A stretch of 21,908 nucleotides of DNA from Bacillota bacterium (lineage in GTDB: Bacteria > Bacillota > Clostridia > Lachnospirales > Lachnospiraceae): positions 1 through 21,908 of the forward strand of contig JAGFXQ010000059.1 in the NCBI GenBank assembly GCA_017861355.1, given 5' to 3'. Below the pieces are notes generated by a model. That model did not search any database. It was not told where the DNA came from and worked only from the letters and a program-made list of their open reading frames with translations. The position numbers were made by a program, and so were the translations under genes. The first letter of the stretch is position 1; every line of letters starts with the position of its first letter. Shown here piece after piece: positions 1 to 7,421 of the stretch.

Positions 1-681
1 TATCGCTATGTTCTGGGTAATGGTAAGTCAGGAAAAGACAGTGGCCCTGCTGACATCGCCTTTGTAAATGGTGGTGGTATCAGAGCAGACATTAATGCAG
101 GCGATATCACCTTTGGTGAAGTAATCGCAGTACATCCATTCAATAATGTTGGCTGTGTTGTGAAAGCAACCGGTCAGGAAATCAAGGATGCATTAGAGAT
201 GGCAGCACGTGTAGCTCCGGCAGAGAACGGCGGCTTCTTGCAGGTTTCCGGTTTAACCTATACCATTGATACTTCCATAGCATCCACAGTAGTGGTTGAC
301 GACAAAAAGAATTTTGTTAATGTCGCAGGCGCTTACCGTGTTAAGGACGTTATGGTTGGAGGGCAAGCCCTCGATTTAACGAAAACCTATACATTAGCAT
401 CACACAATTATATGCTGCTGAATGGCGGAGACGGAATTAATATGTTCCGTGATAACGAAGTCGTTGTACAGCCTGTATTGTTGGATAATCAGGTATTAAT
501 CAGTTATATTCAGAAATATCTGAACGGCGTAGTCGGTGAAAAGTACAGTGATCCTTATGGACAGGGCCGAATTACGATAAAGGATGGAAAAACAGCATCT
601 GCAACTGTAAGCTACTTCGCATCCGTAGTGGACTCACTGAAAGAGTGGGGATTATCCTTAGGACAGAAGTTGGCAGCATAG
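1..681 (+). CDS. 5'-nucleotidase family protein, C-terminal part (5' end outside window)
   Basis: The reading frame is open from base 1 and ends at TAG 679-681, giving the last 226 residues. It matches the 5'-nucleotidase C-terminal domain of UshA/YfkN-type enzymes, which hydrolyse extracellular nucleotides. Visible hallmarks are NGGGIR at fragment residues 23-28, the FGEV...HPFNN stretch just after it, and LNGGDGINMF around residues 140-149, which shape the nucleotide-binding face. The N-terminal metallophosphatase domain and any signal peptide would lie upstream of the window. A GTG at 160 is internal to the conserved domain and is not the real start. After the domain there is a short tail (from about residue 195) without a recognisable anchor, so the upstream part must show whether the protein is secreted. 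A terminator follows at 761-789. Family assignment is firm; substrate is unknown. Confidence 0.9.
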   Translation, partial: YRYVLGNGKSGKDSGPADIAFVNGGGIRADINAGDITFGEVIAVHPFNNVGCVVKATGQEIKDALEMAARVAPAENGGFLQVSGLTYTIDTSIASTVVVDDKKNFVNVAGAYRVKDVMVGGQALDLTKTYTLASHNYMLLNGGDGINMFRDNEVVVQPVLLDNQVLISYIQKYLNGVVGEKYSDPYGQGRITIKDGKTASATVSYFASVVDSLKEWGLSLGQKLAA

Positions 682-760
682 AGCTAATCTGATACCGCAA
701 TCGGTACATCCAATTAGAACGATGCAGATTCAAATACAAATTATATAATGATTGATTTTA

Positions 761-789
761 GGGGATATACCTTTGGTATGTCCCCTTTT
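761..789 (+). terminator. Rho-independent terminator of the nucleotidase gene
   Basis: An 11-bp stem (761-771 with 775-785, one G-U pair) closes a three-base TTT loop. It begins GGGGATATACC and is followed by TTTT. It lies 80 bases after the nucleotidase stop codon. Confidence 0.85.
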
Positions 790-830
790 GACTGTAGCGA
801 TAAACAAATATAAATACAAGGTTTTGAAAT

Positions 831-953
831 TTGCTAAACTCGACAAAGGCAAAATCGATACAAAAACGTTCATTGACCTATGAACAGGCAAATCAAGAGG
901 AGGCAACTCCGACTACAGTAGACGAGGCAAAAGATACGGAAGGTAATATATAA
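831..953 (+). pseudogene. Possible 3' remnant of a gene (40 codons)
   Basis: An open frame runs from TTG 831 to TAA 951-953 just after an in-frame TGA at 825-827. It encodes a hydrophilic tail rich in Glu, Thr and Gln (for example YEQANQEEATPTTVDEAKD). Its stop codon overlaps the first base of a strong terminator, which is where a real gene would end. No plausible start codon with a ribosome binding site is visible (only a weak ACAAGG upstream of the TTG), and I recognise no family. The best reading is the degraded end of a lost gene; a chance frame is also possible. Confidence 0.3.
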
Positions 954-993
954 AAATCTGATTTGGATCAAAAGATCATAATCGGATTTTTTT
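953..993 (+). terminator. Rho-independent terminator with nested stem
   Basis: Outer arms 953-963 and 980-990 pair over 11 bp with one G-U. An inner GATC/GATC stem (966-969 with 974-977) closes an AAAA loop, and the right arm ends in a run of seven T at 987-993. It terminates no intact gene visible here, since only the 831-953 remnant reads into it. Confidence 0.8.
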
Positions 994-1150
994 GTATTAC
1001 ATTCCTATCTTTGCTACCAATAGTTGCGTATATAGTTCTGATTGGTTGGTAGATTCCATTCCTAAAAAATGTTATGATTATTTCAACAGATGAGGGAATG
1101 TAAAAGACGTCAATTACAATTATAAAATCTGGCTTAAGAAAGGGGTAACT

Positions 1151-1828
1151 ATGGATTTTAAAGATAAATTACCAATTCTAAGAAGAGAAAGAGGGCTTTC
1201 GCAGGAAGCACTGGGAGAAATGATCGGGATATCAAGACAGGCAGTCACAAAATGGGAGCTGGGTCAGGGATACCCTGATATTGATAATCTGATTAAGTTA
1301 AGTAATATGTTCAAGACTAGCATTGATCGTCTTGTAAAAGAGGAAGAAAGCGATTATTTTCTTTCTAATATAGCGAAAGATACGACTTGTGCGGAAGAAA
1401 CAATCGAGTTTTTATTGAAAGCAAAGGCAGCCACCTATTCGGGGTACGGGCCGAGAACAACACCATCCAGGCCTCAGTCACAGGATCTGCATTTTAGTGA
1501 GGGAGATTACCTGTATATTGATACCTATATAGGTGCAGAGCAATTTGGAGGAGAAGAAGCAGTCTGGTATCAGGGAAAACCGATTTGGTGTATGAATTAC
1601 ACGGGACGGCTATTAGGCGATACTTTCTCGGGAGATTTCTTGAAGGAAGCCTTGCGACATATTACAAAAGAAGCACCTTACCGAGGGCCTGCACTCTATC
1701 AAAGCGGTGATTACACTTATCATTGTTATTCCACCGGAAGCTTTGAATGGTACCAGGGTCATGAGGAAATTTACTGCCAATCGGCAAAGATCTATGAATT
1801 AGTCTTTCATGGGGGTAAATTAAAGTAA
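1151..1828 (+). CDS. XRE-family HTH regulator with C-terminal DUF5680 domain
   Basis: A 225-residue protein. Residues about 5-60 form a Cro/CI-type helix-turn-helix (LRRERGLSQEALGEMIGISRQAVTKWE reads as helices 2 and 3, followed by the usual PDIDNLIKLSNMF segment), which should bind DNA as a dimer. Residues about 75-222 match the DUF5680 domain by its typical features: FLLKAKAATYSG near the start, SRPQSQDL, DYLYIDTYIG, FSGDFLKEAL, PYRGP and the terminal YELVFHGG. The function of DUF5680 is unknown; fused to an HTH it is probably a sensory or ligand-binding module. ATG 1151 is preceded by AAAGGGG at good spacing. The gene stands alone, flanked by terminators at 953-993 and 1941-1977. Target genes cannot be read from the sequence. 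Confidence 0.88.
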   Translation: MDFKDKLPILRRERGLSQEALGEMIGISRQAVTKWELGQGYPDIDNLIKLSNMFKTSIDRLVKEEESDYFLSNIAKDTTCAEETIEFLLKAKAATYSGYGPRTTPSRPQSQDLHFSEGDYLYIDTYIGAEQFGGEEAVWYQGKPIWCMNYTGRLLGDTFSGDFLKEALRHITKEAPYRGPALYQSGDYTYHCYSTGSFEWYQGHEEIYCQSAKIYELVFHGGKLK

Positions 1829-1940
1829 GTAAAAAGAGAAATGAGTGCACATTCACACATAAAGAAATCCTAATTATAACTATTGTGACGTGATAAATAT
1901 TCATAGCTAAGCAAATAGAATGACAGTACAGATTCGTATT

Positions 1941-1977
1941 GGGATATGATTACAAGATCATATCCCTTTATTTTATT
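1941..1977 (+). terminator. Rho-independent terminator of the XRE-DUF5680 gene
   Basis: A perfect 10-bp stem (1941-1950 with 1957-1966, GGGATATGAT arms) with a six-base loop is followed by a T-rich tract. It lies 112 bases after the stop codon. Confidence 0.85.
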
Positions 1978-1997
1978 AATTGAACGTGGACAATATC

Positions 1998-2026
1998 TTG
2001 CATCACACAACTTGCTGTGTTATGAT
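1998..2026 (+). promoter_or_regulatory. Candidate promoter of the TPR-GGDEF gene
   Basis: TTGCAT (1998-2003) and TATGAT (2021-2026) are separated by 17 bases; the -10 matches consensus in five of six positions, the -35 in three. The spacer carries an ACACA/TGTGT inverted repeat (2005-2020) that could be a regulator site. The leader to the start codon would be about 80 nt. Confidence 0.45.
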
Positions 2027-2111
2027 TTAATGTATTAAAGTGAAATAGGTAGGAATGAGTTTAGTATAGATCGTATTGGTTCAGACCTAGGATGAGTATG
2101 GAGTGAAGCAT

Positions 2112-3716
2112 ATGAATTATAATATTTATGATAAAAGTATTCAGGAGTTAATCAATAAAGTATTAGATTCGCGTGTTGAACAGCCGGATGAGGCGAAAAA
2201 AATATGCAAGCAATTGATTAATCATGGAAAAGTGCAGAGCGACAGTAATCTGCTTGGATTTGCCTACTATTATCTTGCTGAGGCTTATTTTGATGACAAT
2301 GAATATGATAAATTCTATAAATATCTGGTTCGGGGACTGGAATACCAACATGAGGTCTCCGATGCAGGCTTATTAGCCAGGTCCTATAATATGCTTGGCA
2401 TTAATGCGGACAATCAAGGGAATATCCCGGCTGCAATCGATTATTATCTTACCTCCTTGTCTTATAGTAAAGATAAGGGTCTAAATTATGAGACCGGTCT
2501 TGTAACTACCAATATTGGACAGATTTATATGGCACTGAAGGAATATAAGTTAGCAATTTCATATCTGGAAAAGGCAATGATTTATTTTGATCGGGATAAG
2601 AAGAACAGGAGTAATGTTAGGAACTTGATCATTACTGAGACCACACTCGCCATTGGCTATCTGCGCCTGGGCGAGACAGAGACCGCTTATGAATGGTTTC
2701 ACAAGGTAGAAAAGCAGCGAGATCAGTATATTGAAGAGACTAAATTTCCGTTGGTAATTTACAGCTTTGAAGCCCTTTTCTACAATATTCTGGGAGAGCA
2801 TCAAAAGAGAGATGAATTACTGGATCGGCTCGTTCAGATCGTGATTGAGATTCCATCGATTCTTGATATGTATGATGAAGCTTTTATGCTCTGCGAGCTT
2901 TTGCAGGAAGCGAACCGCCTAGAGGATCTATGGAGAGTTCAGGAGAGGATAGAATTCTTAACAAGGCAGGCAGGCATTACGCATATGTTGCTGAGGACAC
3001 TAAATTTAAAGGTGCAATATTATAAGGAAATACAGGATGAGCCGAGTTATATGCTAGCATGCACAGATTATTATCAAGTGTCACGGCAATTGATGGATGA
3101 GAATCGAACTAATGCAAAGAGAGCCATAGAGTTGAGAATTGACTTGGAAACGATCAAAGAGAAGCAACGGCTGATACAGGAGGAGAATAAGCTCCTTCTT
3201 GAGAAGTCACAAAGAGATTCGCTCACGAAGCTGCCAAATCGTGATAAACTGAATGAGTACTCTCAGAATGCCTTCGATAAAGCTTTTCGAAATGGTAGTA
3301 GCTTAGGAGTTGAAATCTTCGACATTGATTGCTTTAAGCAATATAATGACACCTATGGTCATCAGGCAGGTGACAAATGTCTGAAGAAGATAGCCCGGCT
3401 TTTACTCAACCTGATGGAACAGGGGATCTTCTGTGCTCGCTATGGTGGAGATGAGTTCATCGTCATTTATGAAAATATGACAGATGAGGAGATCCTAAAG
3501 ATAGCGGGGCAGTTAAAACAGGATATCATCGCCCTTAATATGAAGCATAAGAACTCCACGGTTGAGCCGATTGTAACCATATCCCAGGGAATTCGTAATT
3601 CGGTACCGAAGGCAGGCAATAAGATCTGGGATTACTTCTATGCAGCCGATATGGCGATGTATCAAGTAAAACGCGGAACAAGGAATGACGTTCAGCTGGT
3701 ACATAGAGCGAATTAA
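2112..3716 (+). CDS. Cytoplasmic TPR-GGDEF diguanylate cyclase
   Basis: A 534-residue soluble protein. About residues 30-300 form helical TPR-like repeats (YYLAEAYFDDNEYDKFYKYL, NIGQIYMALKEYKLAISYLEKA), a charged coiled coil follows at about 335-370, and a GGDEF domain fills the rest. The domain keeps DSLTKLPNRDKL at its start, FDIDCFKQYND (metal-binding Asp), GHQAGDKCL, and YGGDEF with GGDEF at residues 445-449, so it should make cyclic-di-GMP from GTP. The RxxD inhibitory site expected five residues before GGDEF is absent (EQGI there), so that form of product inhibition is unlikely. No membrane segment is present, so the TPRs probably sense a cytoplasmic partner or peptide. An in-frame GTG at 2103 exists, but GGAG at 2100-2103 is well placed for ATG 2112. 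The PilZ protein at 9061 is a candidate receptor. Confidence 0.9.
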   Translation: MNYNIYDKSIQELINKVLDSRVEQPDEAKKICKQLINHGKVQSDSNLLGFAYYYLAEAYFDDNEYDKFYKYLVRGLEYQHEVSDAGLLARSYNMLGINADNQGNIPAAIDYYLTSLSYSKDKGLNYETGLVTTNIGQIYMALKEYKLAISYLEKAMIYFDRDKKNRSNVRNLIITETTLAIGYLRLGETETAYEWFHKVEKQRDQYIEETKFPLVIYSFEALFYNILGEHQKRDELLDRLVQIVIEIPSILDMYDEAFMLCELLQEANRLEDLWRVQERIEFLTRQAGITHMLLRTLNLKVQYYKEIQDEPSYMLACTDYYQVSRQLMDENRTNAKRAIELRIDLETIKEKQRLIQEENKLLLEKSQRDSLTKLPNRDKLNEYSQNAFDKAFRNGSSLGVEIFDIDCFKQYNDTYGHQAGDKCLKKIARLLLNLMEQGIFCARYGGDEFIVIYENMTDEEILKIAGQLKQDIIALNMKHKNSTVEPIVTISQGIRNSVPKAGNKIWDYFYAADMAMYQVKRGTRNDVQLVHRAN

Positions 3717-3757
3717 ACCAAAAGTATGAGGAATTTGGATATAAAAACAAATGAAGT

Positions 3758-3796
3758 GAATGTGAATTTATTTATTCGAATAAATTTTTCATTCAT
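3758..3796 (+). terminator. AT-rich hairpin, likely terminator of the TPR-GGDEF gene
   Basis: GAATG (3758-3762) pairs with CATTC (3790-3794), and an inner ATTTAT/ATAAAT stem (3770-3775 with 3780-3785) closes a TCGA loop. A TTTTT run sits in the right arm. It is 42 bases after the stop codon. The stem is AT-rich, so strength is uncertain. Confidence 0.45.
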
Positions 3797-3805
3797 CAGT
3801 AAGAA

Positions 3806-3888
3806 AAGAGACTATTGTAAATGAAATTGACGAAGATATCTTGCTTAATCAAGCTATGTTCGAAAAATTCTATTTACAGCAGTCTCTT
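3806..3888. repeat. 83-bp inverted-repeat element between convergent genes
   Basis: AAGAGACT (3806-3813) pairs with AGTCTCTT (3881-3888), and after a 2x2 internal loop TGTAAAT (3816-3822) pairs with ATTTACA (3872-3878). The 49-base centre contains a small GCTT/AAGC hairpin. Read leftward, the outer stem runs into TTTTCTT, so it can terminate the ABC exporter operon. Its termini resemble those of the hairpins at 16130-16169 and 18497-18606, so it may be a dispersed element rather than a simple terminator. Confidence 0.6.
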
Positions 3889-3917
3889 AATTTGTATTAA
3901 CCGATTTTAAGCTATTA

Positions 3918-4709
3918 CTAGATGCTAAGATCTCTTCTCTGATAGCAAAGGTAGGTAAGTGAGGTGCATGCAGCAATCAGAGCAATCGATAGCAATACGA
4001 TTCCTATATTCAGACCATTTCCCTCCACAATGCGTTGATAGCTGAAATACTTCAGAGGGGATAATATGTTTAGGAAGCCCAGCTGATCAGTAATGTCGGT
4101 AACCTTGGAGATGATATAAGCTCCAAATAATATCCCGGTGGCCAGTGCTCCGGAAGCCTTAGGATTCCGATAGAATGCAGACAATAAGGTGCCGATGGTT
4201 AGAAAGATCAATTGGGTGATCAGCATATCAATTAGGAATACAACGATCTCTCCGGTGATGCTCTCACCTTTATTATATGCAGATACCATAAGGATGGATG
4301 ATACTAGAGTAATCAGGTTAATGATGAGGACATTGATTACTGCTACCATCAGTTTAGCTGTAATAATCGAAGCACGGGAGACAGGCTTCGCCATTAAGAA
4401 CTCAGTCGTCTTATCCCGTTCTTCCTTAGCGATAATACCATTGCCAAGCAACACGGCATGAATTCCGGTAGTCAGTGCCAGATAGGGATATAGGAATGCA
4501 TAAAAACCACTCATCGTAGTTACATCGAAGGAACCGATTCCGAGCAGTGCTTTCATGGTTGTGGGCATTTGATTGAAAATATCACTCCCGCCTTCTGTGG
4601 AATAAGCCGTGTACTTACTCATACCAATCAGCACGAATAGGATCATGCATACACTCCATATGATCAACGCCTTTCGATTAGCTCGCCATTCTCTGATAAA
4701 AATATTCAT
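3918..4709 (-). CDS. ABC-2 type exporter permease (second permease of operon)
   Basis: A 263-residue integral membrane protein with about six hydrophobic segments (for example ALIIWSVCMILFVLIGM near the N-terminus and a final IGIVLLSIALIAACTSLTYL). The cytoplasmic stretch EERDKTTEFLMAKPVSR around residues 95-111 resembles the equivalent segment of the neighbouring permease (ESRERTADFLLVKPVSR) and is typical of two-permease ABC-2 exporters. The two proteins probably form a heterodimer driven by the ATPase at 5542-6423. The start is ATG at 4709-4707, six bases after AAAGGAGG; an in-frame ATG at 4727 lies upstream of this site and would be read through the Shine-Dalgarno itself. The substrate is unknown; TetR control suggests a toxic or lipophilic compound. 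Confidence 0.88.
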   Translation of the reverse strand: MNIFIREWRANRKALIIWSVCMILFVLIGMSKYTAYSTEGGSDIFNQMPTTMKALLGIGSFDVTTMSGFYAFLYPYLALTTGIHAVLLGNGIIAKEERDKTTEFLMAKPVSRASIITAKLMVAVINVLIINLITLVSSILMVSAYNKGESITGEIVVFLIDMLITQLIFLTIGTLLSAFYRNPKASGALATGILFGAYIISKVTDITDQLGFLNILSPLKYFSYQRIVEGNGLNIGIVLLSIALIAACTSLTYLCYQRRDLSI

Positions 4710-4741
4710 ATTGAACCTCCTTTTCATGATTCGTTCTATGG

Positions 4742-5536
4742 TTAAGCATGAATATCCTTTCGGATATAGATTAGATAACCGGAGATGATTGAGACTGCCA
4801 TGATCACAGCACCGGTAATCAGGTAGATCCCTTCATAGCTTGCGTTCTCGATAATGTAAGTGATATCAAAGTATCGGAAGGGTGAGAGAAAACGTATCAC
4901 ATCCTCCTTGTCGGTGGCAAATAGAACACCAATCATATAGATGCCGATGACAATACTAAGAGAAACCGGCAGGACAGCTTTTAACTTTTTGAAGAACAAG
5001 GAAATCACCATACCCAGTGCCAGGAAGATAAGCTGTACAAATAATAGGGTCAGATTAATCATAAAGAAAAGTTTACCATCAAAGGCTTCGATTTTAACCC
5101 GATTCGCAATCCAGGCGGAAATTGCACTGAAAGCAATATTTGTTGCGATGATCAAGGTAAGTGAAGCACAAAGCTTGGAGGTAACGATCGTAAAACGTGA
5201 CACAGGCTTTACCAGAAGAAAATCAGCGGTTCTCTCCCTGGATTCTCTCGTCAACATAGCTAGCCCAAGGTTCATTGCCTGAACGGCTCCGGCGAGAATG
5301 ACGAATGAAAATATCATGGAATAGAAGCCTAGAATCGATGTAATATAATCCAGGTTGATTCCAAGCATGGCTCTTACCGCTTCGGGATAACCACCGATGA
5401 TTTCTCTTAAGCCCGCAGCATCCTCAGTCATACTGGGATAGACCGACAGAAATAATGCAGACAGACCGATTAAGGAGCAGATCCAGATCAAGGTTGATTT
5501 GTACAAGGATTTAATTTCATATAGAAAAATGTTCAT
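4742..5536 (-). CDS. ABC-2 type exporter permease (first permease of operon)
   Basis: A 264-residue membrane protein with about six transmembrane segments, starting with STLIWICSLIGLSALFLSVY (near residues 14-33) and ending in IYLITGAVIMAVSIISGYLIYI. Between the second and third segments it has TRESRERTADFLLVKPVSR, the cytoplasmic segment that probably contacts the ATPase. It is a diverged paralogue of the next gene, which lies 32 bases downstream. Only 5 bases separate its start from the stop codon of the ATPase gene, and AAGGAGG precedes ATG 5536, so co-translation is likely. Substrate specificity cannot be told from the sequence. Confidence 0.88.
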   Translation of the reverse strand: MNIFLYEIKSLYKSTLIWICSLIGLSALFLSVYPSMTEDAAGLREIIGGYPEAVRAMLGINLDYITSILGFYSMIFSFVILAGAVQAMNLGLAMLTRESRERTADFLLVKPVSRFTIVTSKLCASLTLIIATNIAFSAISAWIANRVKIEAFDGKLFFMINLTLLFVQLIFLALGMVISLFFKKLKAVLPVSLSIVIGIYMIGVLFATDKEDVIRFLSPFRYFDITYIIENASYEGIYLITGAVIMAVSIISGYLIYIRKDIHA

Positions 5537-5541
5537 ATGTC

Positions 5542-6423
5542 TTATTCCTCCTTCGCATAGTAATTAAGGAAGATTTCTTCTAGGTCCGGTTCTGTGATGG
5601 ATATATTTCGAAGCTCAACCTCGGATAATTTTCTTATCATATCATTCATATTTCCTTTGAAGATAAAATTCGCAGTATTTCCTTTGGCAGTAAAATCACT
5701 GACTCCTCTTAAATTAAAAGCTTCGCTTGAGATCCCGGCTTTTGCTTCAATATTGATTCTCTTATAGGTATTCTCCTGTAAGGTACTCATCTTCTCAACC
5801 TTGATAATTCTGCCTTCTTTGATGAAGGCCACCCGATTACAAAGCCTCTGAACTTCAGTTAAGATATGGGAGGAGAAGAATACGGTTGCACCCTTTTTGT
5901 TCTCTTCCTCAATCAGTTCAAAGAACTTCTGTTGCATCAAAGGATCAAGACCGCTTGTCGGTTCGTCCAGGATAATCAATTTTGGTTCATGAAGCAGACC
6001 TTGAACGATACCGACCTTCTTCTTATTACCGAAAGACAACTCATCAATCTTTTTCTTTAGATCAAGGTCCATAATTTCTGCGAGCTCTTTGATTCTATTT
6101 GTGCAGTCCTTGTGATAGAAGCTGGCAGAATATTTTAACAGATCAATGACCTTCATATTATCATAATAAAAGACCTCCGAAGGTAGGTACCCCAATTCCT
6201 TCCGTACCTCGGGTGATTCGGTACAGTTTTTACCAAAGATTGTAGCACTGCCCGAAGTAGGATAGATAAGTCCCAGCAGAGTACGTATCGTGGTTGATTT
6301 TCCAGCACCGTTCGGACCGATGAAGCCAAACACCTCTCCCTGTTCCACATTTAAATCTACATCAATAATTCCTCTGGCTTTCCCGTAATTCTTGGTTAGC
6401 TTTTTGATCTCTATTACATTCAT
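5542..6423 (-). CDS. ABC transporter ATP-binding protein
   Basis: A 293-residue nucleotide-binding subunit. Walker A is GPNGAGKST (residues 36-44), Walker B plus the catalytic Glu is LIILDE (149-154), followed by PTSGLDP, and the switch His is in SSH. The signature is LSFGN (129-133), a variant of LSGGQ found in many exporters of this DrrA/CcmA-like class. After about residue 215 a C-terminal extension probably contacts or regulates the permeases. The preferred start is ATG 6423: GGGAGG stands eight bases upstream, whereas the longer frame from 6459 has no such site. It powers the two permeases downstream and is co-oriented with the TetR gene 55 bases upstream. Confidence 0.92.
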   Translation of the reverse strand: MNVIEIKKLTKNYGKARGIIDVDLNVEQGEVFGFIGPNGAGKSTTIRTLLGLIYPTSGSATIFGKNCTESPEVRKELGYLPSEVFYYDNMKVIDLLKYSASFYHKDCTNRIKELAEIMDLDLKKKIDELSFGNKKKVGIVQGLLHEPKLIILDEPTSGLDPLMQQKFFELIEEENKKGATVFFSSHILTEVQRLCNRVAFIKEGRIIKVEKMSTLQENTYKRINIEAKAGISSEAFNLRGVSDFTAKGNTANFIFKGNMNDMIRKLSEVELRNISITEPDLEEIFLNYYAKEE

Positions 6424-6478
6424 CACTGTGTCCTCCCTGTTATTTGCATTCTTATTCAAAGCCGGTCAAGAGCTTAAA

Positions 6479-7108
6479 TCAATCCTTCAGATATTCTTCT
6501 TTGTAAAGATTCTTCTTAAGTAACATCAAACAATCAAAAATCTCTTGGTAAGCTTTGTCATAATCCTGCATTTCGTTGTTTTTTGTACTATTTACAAATC
6601 CGTCCGTGATCCACATCAGCATTTTCAGGACCAGCTTGACATCGACTCCCTCTTTAAACTTTGAGAAATCTGTTCCATCAAATGCGATTTTTTGCCGGTC
6701 TCCTTCGCCCTTAGCAAGGATTGCCTGAATATCTGCTTTGACCTCCTCGCAGTCTTCAAGATAGAAGCTTGTAAGAAAGGACATGGCAGCAGGATATTTT
6801 TTGGCAGCAGCCATCTCAATCTCTGAGGTAAGAATAATACGGTCAAAAAAATCAGTGATGCCTGGGTCAAATTTCTCTTGTACTTCACCTACGATTAAGT
6901 TTCCACAGAGCTCGATCAGATAGAAGTAGAGATCCCGTTTGGTACCAAAATAATGAAACACCATGGATTTGGATATTCCGGCAGCCTCGGCAATATCATT
7001 GACCGAAGCCTTCTTGTATCCGTTTTTACCAAACACCTTGAGAGCGGCATTGATAATGGTGTTCTGCTTTTCTACCGGTATGTTATTGAATTTGTCGATA
7101 AGTATCAC
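6479..7108 (-). CDS. TetR/AcrR-family transcriptional regulator
   Basis: About 209 residues. The N-terminal HTH is clear: IINAALKVFGKNGYKKASVNDIAEAAGISKSMVFHYFGTKRDLYFYLIE covers helices 1-4 of the TetR DNA-binding domain, including the usual FHYFGTK recognition region. The remainder is an all-helical ligand-binding domain without a recognisable specificity. It heads the exporter operon and has two palindromic operators in its own promoter region (7124-7172), so it most likely represses itself and the exporter until a ligand binds. The start is odd: the GTG at 7108-7106 is embedded in a very strong Shine-Dalgarno (GGAGGTGAT), and no in-frame ATG, GTG or TTG follows at normal spacing; an ATC at 7099-7097 is nine bases after GGAGG. 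Confidence 0.9.
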   Translation of the reverse strand: MILIDKFNNIPVEKQNTIINAALKVFGKNGYKKASVNDIAEAAGISKSMVFHYFGTKRDLYFYLIELCGNLIVGEVQEKFDPGITDFFDRIILTSEIEMAAAKKYPAAMSFLTSFYLEDCEEVKADIQAILAKGEGDRQKIAFDGTDFSKFKEGVDVKLVLKMLMWITDGFVNSTKNNEMQDYDKAYQEIFDCLMLLKKNLYKEEYLKD

Positions 7109-7117
7109 CTCCGTAAA

Positions 7118-7174
7118 AGTATAGACCGAATCGGTTTATGATGCAAGTGTAACACCATAAACCGATTCGGTCAA
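7118..7174 (-). promoter_or_regulatory. Tandem promoters of the TetR-exporter operon
   Basis: Read on the minus strand, P1 is TTGACC (7174-7169), 17 bases, TACACT (7151-7146). P2 is TTGCAT (7146-7141), 17 bases, TATACT (7123-7118). P1 would start near 7139 and give a normal leader. P2 would start near 7111, almost inside the Shine-Dalgarno sequence. Each carries one copy of the palindromic operator. Confidence 0.65.
7124..7172. promoter_or_regulatory. Paired TetR operators (17-bp inverted repeat)
   Basis: Two 17-base arms (7124-7140 and 7156-7172) are perfect reverse complements. Each contains an 11-bp palindrome, ACCGAATCGGT (7125-7135) and ACCGATTCGGT (7161-7171), with centres 36 bp apart. 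One arm exactly fills the 17-base P2 spacer; the other covers part of the P1 spacer and four bases of its -35. This fits autorepression by the adjacent TetR protein, but binding is inferred. Confidence 0.8.
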
Positions 7175-7336
7175 TCAATATTTATGTGAAATTTTATCTG
7201 CCTATTTTCATATGGAATAGCCTTATCCTTCGACCGGTTTACTCCACCTTACGACAGAGGTATCTGACCTCTAAATTATGTATTTACTGTGAGTTATAAG
7301 GCAGGATACTTTACAATAGATATTTATCATAGTATA

Positions 7337-7365
7337 CTTCTTATTGTGTTGGAATTGGATATAAT
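7337..7365 (+). promoter_or_regulatory. Candidate promoter of the popT gene
   Basis: A perfect TATAAT stands at 7360-7365, but the hexamer 17 bases upstream (CTTCTT) is poor, so an activator may be needed. A 6-bp hairpin (AGAGGT 7256-7261 with ACCTCT 7267-7272) lies about 65 bases further upstream. The TetR operators are about 190 bp away, so shared control is not obvious. Confidence 0.4.
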
Positions 7366-7421
7366 AGAAATTATTGAGAAAGGGGAAAGATATAGAAGGG
7401 TTTTACTATATCTTAGAAGAC

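Larger units (their letters stand above)
682..1150. other. Intergenic stretch with two terminators and a coding-like remnant
   Basis: This 469-bp gap holds a terminator (761-789), a 40-codon open frame (831-953), a second terminator (953-993), and then AT-rich DNA leading to the XRE gene. A possible extended -10 box (TG at 1070-1071, TATGAT at 1073-1078) could drive that gene, but no convincing -35 is present. Small imperfect palindromes just after the nucleotidase stop (AATCTG/CAGATT arms around TACCG/CGGTA, about 686-727) have no assigned role. Confidence 0.5.

Noticed and set aside
3918..7108. Reading the exporter as an antibiotic resistance determinant
   Set aside because: TetR control and ABC-2 architecture fit many substrates; nothing in the sequence identifies a drug.
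7124..7172. The 17-bp inverted repeat as a transcription terminator
   Set aside because: It lies upstream of the TetR gene inside promoter hexamers, and neither arm is followed by a T run.
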